Assembly: GCA_964460845.1 (NCBI GenBank)
Contig: CAYWRZ010000016.1
Span: forward strand, 1-64,000
DNA: 64,000 bases
Reading direction: 5' to 3'
Origin: CAYWRZ01 sp964460845
GTDB lineage: Bacteria > Bacteroidota > Bacteroidia > Flavobacteriales_D > UBA2798
Of this stretch, positions 45,898 through 53,978 are shown in pieces. Made by a program: the position numbers and the translations under genes. Below the pieces are notes generated by a model. That model was not told the origin of the DNA. It made no database searches and was given only the letters and a program-made list of their open reading frames with translations. Position 1 is the first letter of the stretch. Every line of letters begins with the position of its first letter.

Positions 45898-47694
45898 TTA
45901 ATTGATCATTACCATGGCTCCTTTTACGGTGACTTGTCCGGTTGCCGAAAGTTCGGCCGAGGCGCTGCCTTTGAGCACCGCCTGCATTTTTGCTTCGCCC
46001 TTGATGTTCATGCCCGAAATTTTAGTGTCGGACGTGGCCGAAAGTGTAAGCGAGCCACCGGCTTTAATACTGATATCGGTTTTTGCTTTCAGGTTAATGG
46101 CCGAAGCGCTGTTGAGGGTGATTCCACTCGAATCCATCGTGATTTTATTGCTGTGGCTGTCGCTTAGCGTGAGGGCCTTGTTCTTGTCGTCGAGCGTTAC
46201 TTTATTATTACCGGGCGTAAGAATTTCGATCACTTTATTTTCTTCGTCGAATGTGATTTTCAGTTGACTTTTGGTGACGATGGCTTTGGTCGAGTTTTTT
46301 TCGTCGGGTGTAAAAGGCGCTTTTTTTGCACTGCTGTACAGCGAACCCAGTATAACGGGAAAAGAAGGATCCTCATTGAAAAAGCCGAGCACCACTTCAT
46401 CGCCCGTTTCGGGATAAAAAAACTGTCCGGCATTGGCGGTCGCGTAGAAATTGGAGAGTCTTGCCCAGATACCGTCGCCCGAAGTAGCGATAAGCGGCAC
46501 GTTGACCAGCACGCGTAGCTCTCCGTCGGGGTCTTTTTGGATTTGCTTAACTGTGCCCTGATGCAGTCCGCCGATAGCGGGCAGCAATCCGGAAGCCTGC
46601 GGACTTTCGATATTCGCTTTTGTTTCGGTGTACCATTCTTCCGACAATCCAAAACCGGCTTCTGTGATCCATTTTCCTTCGCTGATACTATGCGTTACTT
46701 CGGAGATATAGGCATTTCCATTAAAGCGAGCGCCCAGTCCCGACAGCGCTAACAGCTTTCCCGGTACCGCATTTACATTTCCCTGAAACGAGACCGTACC
46801 TTTCACCTTCGCCATTTGCGACTTAATAAGTTGCGCGTTAGACCAGGCTTGCAGGCTATCCTTCTCCAGCGGCACAGGCGATTGCAGGGCGAGTTTGGAT
46901 AACCCGATAACCTTTGCCAGCGTGGCACTGCTTAGGTTTCCGGGTGTAGTAAGGTTCGGGTTTTGTGAAGCGGCACTTTGCGTGGTCTGCTTTTTCATAT
47001 CCCAGGCTGTCGATTCGACCGATGCATATTGTGTAAGCGCATCCACATCGGCGTTAAAATCGAGCATCGTGTAGCCGTATTGCAGCGAAAGCACGGCAGC
47101 CTGAGAAGTATCGGGCTTTTTTACCGTAATCTTGCCATTGTCGGCAAGCACCACCTGTCCGTTGACATCGGCACGGGCTATCATAAAATCCCAGTCGCTG
47201 ACGTAATACTGCACCAGCTCTTTATAGGTTACGGTGGTGGCTTCGACCGTGGCCGAAAGACCGCTATACGTGCCTATCAATGTGCTTATAATATCGCTGT
47301 CTTTTACCTTGAGGTAGTACTTGTTTTTTCGCCCCACAGTCATTTTGATAGCGGTATCGCGACATTCCACTACGAGCACAGAAGCTTTCCCGGGTCTCAC
47401 GCGAAGTCCTTGGCTGAGGATAATACCGCTGAAGAGCGTTTGGTTGTCGAAATGGTATCCGGCTTTAATTTCGATTTTATTGCCGGGAATAAAGTCGTTC
47501 GAATCGCTGATGGTAAAATCTTCTTCCGAAGCGCTTCCGTCGATAATTTCGAGCTGTGCCATCGAAATGCGGTTCACTCCTTTTTTAACGGTGATGGATT
47601 GTACCTGATAAGAACCGTCTATCTCTTTTCCTTCCGAGAGGATGGTAAAAGTAATCAGATCGGTTTTTTCATTAACGGGAGCTTTGGCAGCCAT
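45898..47694 (-). CDS. CIS spike protein, gp27-gp5/VgrG-like (Afp8-like)
   Basis: The 598-residue product has a gp27-like N-terminal part (about 1-360, with VQSITVKKGVNRISMAQLEI), an OB-fold gp5 part (about 385-465: GTVKQIQKDPDGELRVLVNVP, WARLSNFYA, GFFNEDPSFPVILGSLY) and a C-terminal repeat beta-prism (KITFDEENKVIEILTPGNNKVTL, ...). No lysozyme domain is inserted and no N-terminal membrane helix is visible, so it gives no sign of inner-membrane anchoring through the spike. It should form the central trimer below the PAAR tip. Confidence 0.92.
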   Translation of the reverse strand: MAAKAPVNEKTDLITFTILSEGKEIDGSYQVQSITVKKGVNRISMAQLEIIDGSASEEDFTISDSNDFIPGNKIEIKAGYHFDNQTLFSGIILSQGLRVRPGKASVLVVECRDTAIKMTVGRKNKYYLKVKDSDIISTLIGTYSGLSATVEATTVTYKELVQYYVSDWDFMIARADVNGQVVLADNGKITVKKPDTSQAAVLSLQYGYTMLDFNADVDALTQYASVESTAWDMKKQTTQSAASQNPNLTTPGNLSSATLAKVIGLSKLALQSPVPLEKDSLQAWSNAQLIKSQMAKVKGTVSFQGNVNAVPGKLLALSGLGARFNGNAYISEVTHSISEGKWITEAGFGLSEEWYTETKANIESPQASGLLPAIGGLHQGTVKQIQKDPDGELRVLVNVPLIATSGDGIWARLSNFYATANAGQFFYPETGDEVVLGFFNEDPSFPVILGSLYSSAKKAPFTPDEKNSTKAIVTKSQLKITFDEENKVIEILTPGNNKVTLDDKNKALTLSDSHSNKITMDSSGITLNSASAINLKAKTDISIKAGGSLTLSATSDTKISGMNIKGEAKMQAVLKGSASAELSATGQVTVKGAMVMIN

Positions 47695-47700
47695 ACGAAT

Positions 47701-48378
47701 TTATTTTTCGAGCGGGGGAAAAAAAAGTTGATCGCCGGGTTGGAGTTTTCTGAAACCGTTCATCCCGTTGGCTCTGGCCAGATCGAGGTAGTAGGCACTG
47801 TCGCCGTAAAAGCGGTAGCTCAGCAGTGGAAGCGTGTCGCCTGCCTGTACCGTGATGCGGTGGGTGAGGTCGGGCGATTTATTATCGCTGCTCAGTTCGA
47901 GCGTTTTGGCATCGAGGTAGCCTTCAAAATCGACATTGGCTTTGGCGCGCAGCGGGGTGCCGTCGGGTTTAAAGAGGTTGAACTGGATTTGCAGGGATAC
48001 GAGCTGTGCTTTAAAAACCAGTGAGCCCCATGATAATTTTACATAATTAGGACGGTGAATATCGCCGTTGTAGGTGTAAACCGTTTTTTTGAAGCGATTC
48101 AGCTCCTGGTGCAAATCCGAAGGGCTTCCGGGTATTACGCCTGTGGTGTCGAACAGCAGTTCGAAACTTAATTTTTCAGGTAAAATTTTGTCAAACTGTG
48201 CGCTGGCTCCTGCCGTACCGATTCCTTGTGCCTTGTTGTAAGACACCGAATGGTTATGCGAATATTTTTCGGGATTGACCTTCACCGAATACGCTTCTCC
48301 CGCACTTTCCGTATAGGCCGGATCTTTGTAGGGAAGAATGGTAAGCTTTTCCAGTTTTCCCGAAGGGGTGGGGGCCAT
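47701..48378 (-). CDS. CIS LysM hub protein (Afp7-like)
   Basis: The 225-residue product has an N-terminal tail-hub domain (YSVKVNPEKYSHNHSVSYNK, FDKILPEKLSFELLFDTTG) and a C-terminal LysM (about 175-222: HRITVQAGDTLPLLSYRFYGDSA, LQPGDQLFFP). In eCIS and phage this gp53-like LysM protein joins tube and spike. It lies 2 bases after the DUF5908 gene and 6 bases before the spike gene. Confidence 0.92.
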   Translation of the reverse strand: MAPTPSGKLEKLTILPYKDPAYTESAGEAYSVKVNPEKYSHNHSVSYNKAQGIGTAGASAQFDKILPEKLSFELLFDTTGVIPGSPSDLHQELNRFKKTVYTYNGDIHRPNYVKLSWGSLVFKAQLVSLQIQFNLFKPDGTPLRAKANVDFEGYLDAKTLELSSDNKSPDLTHRITVQAGDTLPLLSYRFYGDSAYYLDLARANGMNGFRKLQPGDQLFFPPLEK

Positions 48379-48380
48379 AT

Positions 48381-48551
48381 TCAGCGGGATTTGGAACGGT
48401 TCAACATTTCTTTCATTTTATCGAGGCATTCGGCTAACAGCTCTTTTCGCAGATCGGAAACCTGTTCGGGCGACAAAGCGCTTTCCCCCGATTTTCGCTC
48501 CCGATCAGATACCGTAGTGCGAATGATGAGCTCTCTTATTTCGATAGGCAT
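48381..48551 (-). CDS. DUF5908 family small CIS protein
   Basis: I start at ATG 48551 (MPIEIRELIIRTTV, 56 residues). The longer frame to 48641 overlaps the second tube gene and adds a basic tail unlike the family. The MPIEIRELxI start followed by a charged helix (LRKELLAECLDKMKEMLNR) marks DUF5908, a family coded between tube and LysM genes in Bacteroidota eCIS, at the position of Afp6. It may be a small adaptor or chaperone; the role is not established. Confidence 0.75.
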   Translation of the reverse strand: MPIEIRELIIRTTVSDRERKSGESALSPEQVSDLRKELLAECLDKMKEMLNRSKSR

Positions 48552-48609
48552 ACAGACAGTTTTGAAAAAGTGATGCCGCCGCTGTTTTTTCTTTTTGGGA
48601 AGAAAAGCC

Positions 48610-49059
48610 TTAGCGGGTTCGCGTAAAATACTGATAGGCAAATTCGATAGTTTCGATGGCCAATACGCTTTCCTGCGATTTAAAATCCGAAAAATTCCAT
48701 TTTACCGGCCAGGCATTGATGAAATCCCAAATCATCATTGGGTCGCTATTGGGATTAAGCATGGTCAGTGTGATGGTTTTGGGTTGTATCGTTGCCGAAA
48801 AGCCCGATTCGAAGGTCTCTTTGCACCAGGTGTACAATTGTGAACCGGAAGGTACCGCGCCTCTTTTCAGTACAAGATTCTGAAACTTCGGTACAGAGGG
48901 AAGCCGGTGCTTAAACCGGTTTTCCCCTCCTTCCGAAAATTCTTCCACGCCCATTTCGACCGAAAGTCCCGAAGCTTCCTGAAAAGCAGCGTCGTTGGCG
49001 ACGGTGATTCCGGTAAATCCGAGCTTAAAGTAAAATCCAGCCGGTGGATAATAGATCAT
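48610..49059 (-). CDS. CIS inner-tube protein 2 (Afp5-like)
   Basis: The 149-residue T4 gp19-like tube protein (PAGFYFKLGF, FQEASGLSVEMGVEEFSEGG, RLPSVPKFQNLVLKRG, LMLNPNSDPMMIWDFINAWPVKW) starts 2 bases after the first tube gene. eCIS often have two tube paralogues; the one nearer the LysM gene likely forms the baseplate-proximal ring (Afp5 position). The ORF has no signal peptide. Confidence 0.88.
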   Translation of the reverse strand: MIYYPPAGFYFKLGFTGITVANDAAFQEASGLSVEMGVEEFSEGGENRFKHRLPSVPKFQNLVLKRGAVPSGSQLYTWCKETFESGFSATIQPKTITLTMLNPNSDPMMIWDFINAWPVKWNFSDFKSQESVLAIETIEFAYQYFTRTR

Positions 49060-49061
49060 GA

Positions 49062-49520
49062 TTAGCTTCCGGGATTGGCGATGACCAGCCCTTCGTGCGC
49101 GATCTCTATCGTTTCGACAGCTACCTCATTGCCATCCGATTTCAGATCGGTACCCTGTATTTTGCAGGGCCAGGCATTGTTGAGGGTCCACATCATGGTC
49201 ACTTTACCGGTTTCGTCGAGCAGCTTGATGGTGACGGTAATGCGCTTGATGGTATTCATCTTGATCTGGTTATACCAGGTCCAGAAGGTGTTGTCGTTGA
49301 CAAACGTGCCTTTTTTCATGGTCACGTTGCCGAATTTGGCGATACCGGGCATTTTAAGCGTAGAAAACGTTTTGCTGTTGCTGTGCCGGTATTCGATTAT
49401 TTGGGTTTCGGTTTCGAGTCCGCTTACTTCCTGAAAAGCGATGTTTTTCTGATCGCCCCAGTCCACGCTGAAATAAAATTTGGGTAAGGGCCAGTTGCTG
49501 TCTTGGGCTTCTCCTGCCAT
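49062..49520 (-). CDS. CIS inner-tube protein 1 (Afp1-like)
   Basis: The 152-residue gp19-like product has PLPKFYFSVDWG, FQEVSGLETETQIIEYRHSN, LKMPGIAKFGNVTMKKG, FWTWYNQ and MMWTLNNAWPCKI. This tube protein should make most of the hexameric inner tube. It lies 50 bases after the sheath gene and shares clear similarity with tube 2. Confidence 0.92.
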   Translation of the reverse strand: MAGEAQDSNWPLPKFYFSVDWGDQKNIAFQEVSGLETETQIIEYRHSNSKTFSTLKMPGIAKFGNVTMKKGTFVNDNTFWTWYNQIKMNTIKRITVTIKLLDETGKVTMMWTLNNAWPCKIQGTDLKSDGNEVAVETIEIAHEGLVIANPGS

Positions 49521-49570
49521 GGTGCGCTAATTTTGAGTGAATAAATAAAGATTAAAGGGGAACTAAAAAA

Positions 49571-51052
49571 TCAGGATTTCTGCATTTGCTGCTGGAAGGT
49601 GATGACAATAAATTCTGCAGGTCTGGACACGGCCACCAGAACGGTAATGTTCATGATTCCGTTCAGAATATCTTCTCCGCTCATGGTGCTGCCAAGCCCG
49701 ACCTGTACGCTGAACGCGTCTTCGGGTTTTGCGCCTACGAGTCCGCCCTGTTTCCAGACATCGTTCAGGAAGTTGCCGATCATACTTTTTACAGCCGCCC
49801 AGGTATTGGCATCGTTGGGTTCAAACACGTAGCTGCGTGCCGCGAGCTTCACCGATTGTTCGATCATGATAAGTGTACGGCGTACGCTTACATATTTCCA
49901 GTCCTGACTATTACCGTCGAGCGTACGGGCACCCCAGGGCAATACGCCCTGACCGGTAAAGAAGCGGATCGCATTGATCGACTTGCCCGATACGGCGTCC
50001 ACATTCAGGTTTTGTTGTTGTACATCGTTGAGATTTACCGTGGGCGAGGTGACACTGCTTAGTCCTACATTGGCGGGGGCTTTCCATACACCTCGGGTCT
50101 GATCTACATACGTATATACACCGGCCATAGCGGGTGCGGCAGGCAATACATTCAGCCTGGCGACAATGGCATTGATGATATTTGTGTAATTGGCGCTTGC
50201 CGAGAGCATTGAATTGTGTGCCTGTGTAATCTCATCCGGATTGGCGGCAGCGCCTGCTTTTTTCAGGTTAGTGATGGTTTGCAGAATAGTGGTTACCGCT
50301 GCATTGCCTTGTTCGAGCAGGGGTGTGAGATCGCTGTCGATATTTAGGAAAGTGATTTCACTTTGTTGAATAACGGTGCTGTTGAGCCAGGGGAAATAAG
50401 CGGTGCCGTAATTAAGTCCTTTATTGGGCACCCCGTCGCGAAAATCTTTTACGGGCGCATCTATCTTGAGGGGATCGGTTACGTTTCCACCGTACACATC
50501 GAACAAGGCAATACGGTTTTGGCTGTCCTGGCAATGGCTCAGCATTTCGGCTACCGCACCCGTGTAATAATTGGCTTTGTCGAGCAGCAGGCTGTCGGGC
50601 ATCAGTATCATGGTCGGATTCTGCTCGTTTTTGAGCACACCTAAAGCGGCTACGAAATCATCTTTAGAGGGTTTGCTGCTGTAATCGCCTAGCGAAATGA
50701 CATAGCAGGTTCCGCCACCGTTTTGGTAGAAAAAGCGAAGACTGTTGTACAGGTAAAACAATCCGTTTTTTACGTCGATGCTGTAATATTTTTTGTTGAG
50801 CGAGAGAAATTCTTTCGAAGCGGTTTTCTGCTCAGTAAGGGCTACCGTGGTGGTTGGTCCTTTTCCGAAATAGGCACCGTAATCGATCATGGAGTTCAGC
50901 TTTACGGGGGTTTTCAGGAACGATTGTCCCGAGTAACTGGCTCGTTCCGTATAGCCTATAAATACGGGTATCGCCGTAGCTACTTCGACCACTGAATTGG
51001 GGAAGGCGTTTTTTTCTACGATATAGACGCCTGGTGTTTGATACTGTGCCAT
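49571..51052 (-). CDS. CIS contractile sheath protein (Afp2-like), single copy
   Basis: The 493-residue product has the sheath N-terminus (YQTPGVYIVEKNAFPNSVVEVATAIPVFIGYT), a middle (GGTCYVISLGDY) and the C-terminal handle region (VLPWGARTLDG, WKYVSVRRTLIMIEQSVKLA, VFEPNDANTWAAVKSMI, ending FQQQM). Afp and PVC carry three sheath genes; here only one is present, so it must form the whole sheath. The gene is preceded by the unknown 334-residue protein. Confidence 0.94.
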   Translation of the reverse strand: MAQYQTPGVYIVEKNAFPNSVVEVATAIPVFIGYTERASYSGQSFLKTPVKLNSMIDYGAYFGKGPTTTVALTEQKTASKEFLSLNKKYYSIDVKNGLFYLYNSLRFFYQNGGGTCYVISLGDYSSKPSKDDFVAALGVLKNEQNPTMILMPDSLLLDKANYYTGAVAEMLSHCQDSQNRIALFDVYGGNVTDPLKIDAPVKDFRDGVPNKGLNYGTAYFPWLNSTVIQQSEITFLNIDSDLTPLLEQGNAAVTTILQTITNLKKAGAAANPDEITQAHNSMLSASANYTNIINAIVARLNVLPAAPAMAGVYTYVDQTRGVWKAPANVGLSSVTSPTVNLNDVQQQNLNVDAVSGKSINAIRFFTGQGVLPWGARTLDGNSQDWKYVSVRRTLIMIEQSVKLAARSYVFEPNDANTWAAVKSMIGNFLNDVWKQGGLVGAKPEDAFSVQVGLGSTMSGEDILNGIMNITVLVAVSRPAEFIVITFQQQMQKS

Positions 51053-51077
51053 AATTACAGGTTTGGTTTAGGTATAT

Positions 51078-52082
51078 TCAGATATAGACATAGATTTCGG
51101 AACAGAGATCTCCTTGTTCGGAGTGCGCAAAAGCCAGCCTTTGCGGCGAAGGAGCGGGTAGTGAGTCGATCAGCGTATATTCCTGTGCTTCGTCCGACAC
51201 GGCAGTGAGTCTGAATTTCACCTCCGGTTTTTCGGAAAGGGAAATGGGTTGCTCAGAGACCAGTACGGCATCGGCGGTGAGATCTTCACTGAGCGAAGTT
51301 TCGCCCAGGTTTTTAAAGGTGGTGCCACCGTTGACAATAGAAAAATTTGTGCAATTTTTTTTATGCCGGTTAATTATATAGTATTTCCAGTTTGTACGGC
51401 GGGCTTCCCATTTAATACGATAGGCTATAGGCTCCTGATTTTCATTTTCCCCGAGAAAACGGCTTATTGGTTCGGCTTGCAGCGAGAGGATACCTAAGGG
51501 CGGTTTTTTGTACAATTCTTCATCGCTGTAGAAAGAAAGCACAGGCTTATTCTGAACAGATAAAGTGTATTGTCCGGGTTCCACATTTCTCAGATCAAAA
51601 GGATAGGACGAGCGATCGGCGGTAGTGCTTATCGTTTCGCGCAGCACCGTGTCGCCTTGTGCATTTTGCAGCGAAAGTATGTCGCCGGGTTGTGCGCTGC
51701 TCTCGATATTGAGACGAAATGTTGAGGGTTTAAGCGGCCACACATGAGCGTCATCGGCAGTAAATGAGCTTGTATTTCCACAACTAAAAATCAGGCATTT
51801 CCCCTGGCGTGCTGTCGGAAGGCGGGTAAAATTTTCGAAGTAGGGATCGGTCGAGTGGAAGGTGAAATCGAGTGGGAAATACCGTTCGGGTGCTATATGT
51901 GATTTTACTTCTGCGAGCAGTGTGAATCCGTCGGCTTGTGTACGCCAAAGCAGTCCTGCCTTTTCCATACGCTGTTGCGTTGAGGGCGAGGGCTTTATCT
52001 GCATAGTAAGACAGCTTCCTTTTTCGTAGTACGAATGAAAAAAGCGGATTGTGCAGAGGACCGTATAACGTTGAGTAATCAT
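51078..52082 (-). CDS. Unknown beta-rich CIS-operon protein between terminator and sheath
   Basis: The 334-residue product is not recognised. From about residue 80 it is rich in short beta strands (PSTFRLNIES, SLQNAQGDTVLRET, GQYTLSVQNKPVLSF). There is no signal peptide or repeat. The ATG lies 4 bases after the Pvc16-like stop, so coupling to the tail terminator is likely; an internal ATG at 52004 (MQIKPSPST) is a possible alternative start. Position suggests a tail-end cap, cap adaptor or terminator partner, but this is inference. Confidence 0.55.
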   Translation of the reverse strand: MITQRYTVLCTIRFFHSYYEKGSCLTMQIKPSPSTQQRMEKAGLLWRTQADGFTLLAEVKSHIAPERYFPLDFTFHSTDPYFENFTRLPTARQGKCLIFSCGNTSSFTADDAHVWPLKPSTFRLNIESSAQPGDILSLQNAQGDTVLRETISTTADRSSYPFDLRNVEPGQYTLSVQNKPVLSFYSDEELYKKPPLGILSLQAEPISRFLGENENQEPIAYRIKWEARRTNWKYYIINRHKKNCTNFSIVNGGTTFKNLGETSLSEDLTADAVLVSEQPISLSEKPEVKFRLTAVSDEAQEYTLIDSLPAPSPQRLAFAHSEQGDLCSEIYVYI

Positions 52083-52086
52083 GCGT

Positions 52087-52650
52087 TCATTCTACCTGCT
52101 TATTTGTTTCTGTAATTACCGGTGTACGGCTTATCCACTGGTTATCTTGCACTGTGATGAGCCATACTTTGCAGAGCAGCGAAGGCGTATAGCTGCTGCC
52201 GAGCATACCCCAGAGATAATTCATTTCCTGATAGTTTATTTTGCAGAGCTCTACTACCAGCTTATCGAGCGAGCGGCTCATCGAGGGCGTGTTTTGCGGC
52301 GTAAAGACATTTTTTCCCTGTAAAAACCCGGCCGTGCCCGAGATAAATTTTAAGGCTTCGGTGTATTCGTTAAAGAATGCGGAAAACATCACATATAAAT
52401 TGAGCTGAAACGCAGGATTGACCTGAGCTTGTGTGCTGCCGGCATTTCGTTCCGGTTTTTGATTACGCGTAGCGCGTTCCTGCTCGATATTGACCAGGGT
52501 CACACACACCTTATCCATAATTTTTATCGGGATACTCCCTTCGCGATCGGTGACAGCCGATACAATTGCTTTTTCTTCCGGTATTCCGAAGTTTCCTTTA
52601 AGGTACTGGTTAAGATCTGTGGCGATGCAGCTTAATGCTTCATTAATCAT
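52087..52650 (-). CDS. CIS tail terminator, Pvc16/DUF4255-like (Afp16-like)
   Basis: The 187-residue product fits the Pvc16 N-terminal (DUF4255) family: MINEALSCIATDLNQYLK at the start, VCVTLVNIEQERATRN, then PAFQLNLYVMFSAFF and LDKLVVELCKINYQEMNYLWGMLG. Afp16-type proteins cap the tube-sheath end and limit length. In Afp the gene is last in the operon; here it is first of the structural genes. A promoter candidate lies about 90 bases upstream. Confidence 0.9.
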   Translation of the reverse strand: MINEALSCIATDLNQYLKGNFGIPEEKAIVSAVTDREGSIPIKIMDKVCVTLVNIEQERATRNQKPERNAGSTQAQVNPAFQLNLYVMFSAFFNEYTEALKFISGTAGFLQGKNVFTPQNTPSMSRSLDKLVVELCKINYQEMNYLWGMLGSSYTPSLLCKVWLITVQDNQWISRTPVITETNKQVE

Positions 52651-52739
52651 TTAAGTGATAAAATACGACTATACTATTTTTTATTTATTGCCTTACAACC
52701 GTACCCTGTATAACGGGTCTTTTTATTCTAAACGGCGAA

Positions 52740-52771
52740 TAAAAATACAATACGGTCTGACTTTTGCAAAA
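52740..52771 (-). promoter_or_regulatory. Candidate promoter of the CIS operon
   Basis: Reading the minus strand, TTTTG (52771-52767) is followed after 19 bases by TATTTTTA (52747-52740). This fits the Bacteroidota -33/-7 pattern except that the last base is A, a variant also seen before murB. It would start a transcript of about 20 kb with a leader near 85 bases. Confidence 0.5.
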
Positions 52772-52809
52772 TAAACCTGCCGAAAGTTTTACACAGACCT
52801 TGGAAATTA

Positions 52810-53079
52810 TCAGCTTTTTGGGATAAGTGTCTGTATAGCACCTTTTACCATTCTGGTGAGGTACACCGTGAGCACACTTAACAGGTAAAAGTAGAAGTTG
52901 AGCAAGGTCGTTGAATCGTTCAGCGATGTTTTGAGGTTGCTATACAATGTGGGTTGTGTCGGCGCCTGAAGGCGGGTACTGAGGTAGGCCAGCAACACTG
53001 CGATCGGCAAGGCGAGGATAGCTGCGGCAAGCAGCCAAAGGAACTCTTTCGCAACGAAAGCCTGTATTTTTTTCAGCAT
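52810..53079 (-). CDS. Small two-helix membrane protein upstream of the CIS operon
   Basis: The 89-residue product has two hydrophobic helices (about 14-33 and 58-76), joined by a polar loop (TRLQAPTQPTLYSNLKTSLN), and basic ends (MLKKIQ, and RMVKGAIQTLIPKS). I recognise no family. The size and two-helix plan resemble small holins, and holin-like genes occur in some CIS clusters, so a release or anchoring role is possible. It is co-oriented, 159 bases upstream of the terminator gene, and may have its own transcript. Confidence 0.55.
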   Translation of the reverse strand: MLKKIQAFVAKEFLWLLAAAILALPIAVLLAYLSTRLQAPTQPTLYSNLKTSLNDSTTLLNFYFYLLSVLTVYLTRMVKGAIQTLIPKS

Positions 53080-53266
53080 AACCCCTAAGCCTTTTATAGC
53101 GGATAATAACCGGTTAGCATATCCGGTACTTTCATAGAATAATCTACCTCTGTATTTTCTTTTCTGCTACTGCAAAAAAAGTAATTATACGCCAAAAAAA
53201 TAAACCGTGAGTCATTTTCTACATTTTTATTTGTCGATAATAGTACCGCAGATCGGGTACTTGGCC

Positions 53267-53299
53267 TAAAAAAAGCCCCAACGTTTATTGTCGGGGCTT
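53267..53299 (-). terminator. Terminator after the proline-rich peptide gene
   Basis: On the minus strand a 7-bp outer stem AAGCCCC / GGGGCTT (53299-53293 with 53279-53273) with further imperfect pairs inside is followed by seven Ts (53274-53268). It ends transcription of the two small upstream genes before the membrane-peptide gene. Confidence 0.8.
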
Positions 53300-53303
53300 A
53301 CAC

Positions 53304-53450
53304 TTATTTAGGAGGCTCTTTTGGTTTGGGAATGGGGGGGGGCGGCGGATCCTTGGGTTTGGGATCGGGCTGAGGGTAGGGCGGACGTGTGGGGCCGGGT
53401 TCCGGGTGGGGAACCGGTCTTTCGGGTGCCTGATTTTCTTTTAGAAGCAT
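53304..53450 (-). CDS. 48-residue proline-rich peptide
   Basis: A minus-strand frame from ATG 53450 to TAA at 53306-53304 codes for a peptide with about 20 prolines of 48 residues, starting MLLKENQAPERPVPHP and ending PKPKEPPK. The stop is followed by a strong terminator, as expected at the end of a real gene. No family is recognised. It lies 54 bases after the small 108-residue protein gene and could be its co-transcribed partner. Confidence 0.5.
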   Translation of the reverse strand: MLLKENQAPERPVPHPEPGPTRPPYPQPDPKPKDPPPPPIPKPKEPPK

Positions 53451-53504
53451 AAAAAAGAATTTAGGAAATAAGCGACATCATTTTTTATCGGTTCGACGCA
53501 TCAT

Positions 53505-53831
53505 TTAGGCAGGCAGATGCTCTACCATGCTGTTTTCCTCCGCATACACTTTCACGCCTTTCAGATCTTTCGGATAATCTTCCCAATGGTAGGGTTCGGC
53601 TTTTATCGGAGAAATAACCTGAGTGGCCATTCCTGGAGGGGGAGTAGCGACAAAATCAAACTCATAAATACCGTCGGCCGGCGGGTGCACGTATATCCTG
53701 GGTTCGAGACGTGCCTTGCTATAGCCCCCGGTACGCACTCTTCCTTCCGCGTTTATAGTAAGAATGGGAGGCAGGCTTTTGGAGATTTCGAGTTTAAGGG
53801 AAGTAATTTCCCATACGGTAGTAGTACTCAT
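53505..53831 (-). CDS. Small conserved-looking protein of unknown function
   Basis: The 108-residue product has no signal peptide and appears beta-rich: TVWEITSLKLEISKSLPPILTI, EGRVRTGGYSKARLEPRIYV, GIYEFDFVATPPPG, then a more polar end. The regular composition and strand pattern argue for a real gene. I do not recognise its family. It opens the small-gene unit upstream of the injection-system operon. The link to that system is only by position. Confidence 0.6.
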   Translation of the reverse strand: MSTTTVWEITSLKLEISKSLPPILTINAEGRVRTGGYSKARLEPRIYVHPPADGIYEFDFVATPPPGMATQVISPIKAEPYHWEDYPKDLKGVKVYAEENSMVEHLPA

Positions 53832-53978
53832 ACTAGTAGAAATAAAAGTGAGATAAATAATGAAATAAAATGTAGAAGACTAAATATATATAAAATATTG
53901 AATTCTTTTATTTTTTAAAAAAAAAGTTGGCAAGAAGTAAGAAGAAATACGGAGAAAGAATTCGTGTTTCAAAAAAAA

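Noticed and set aside
45898..47694. Inner-membrane anchoring of the CIS through the spike protein
   Set aside because: The N-terminus is polar and beta-like, with no membrane helix, so the sequence does not support it.
46978..48024. Plus-strand open frame of 348 codons opposite the CIS spike and LysM genes
   Set aside because: Both minus-strand genes have clear family motifs through this region; the plus frame has low-information composition.
52690..52725. Hairpin ACCC...GGGT followed by Ts on the plus strand as a terminator
   Set aside because: The stem is only four base pairs and no plus-strand gene precedes it.
31000..53831. Prophage or classical type VI secretion locus
   Set aside because: No head, portal, terminase, lysis cassette, integrase or att-like repeats, and no TssJLM, TssK or TssA genes. 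The AAA+ gene is not a ClpV.
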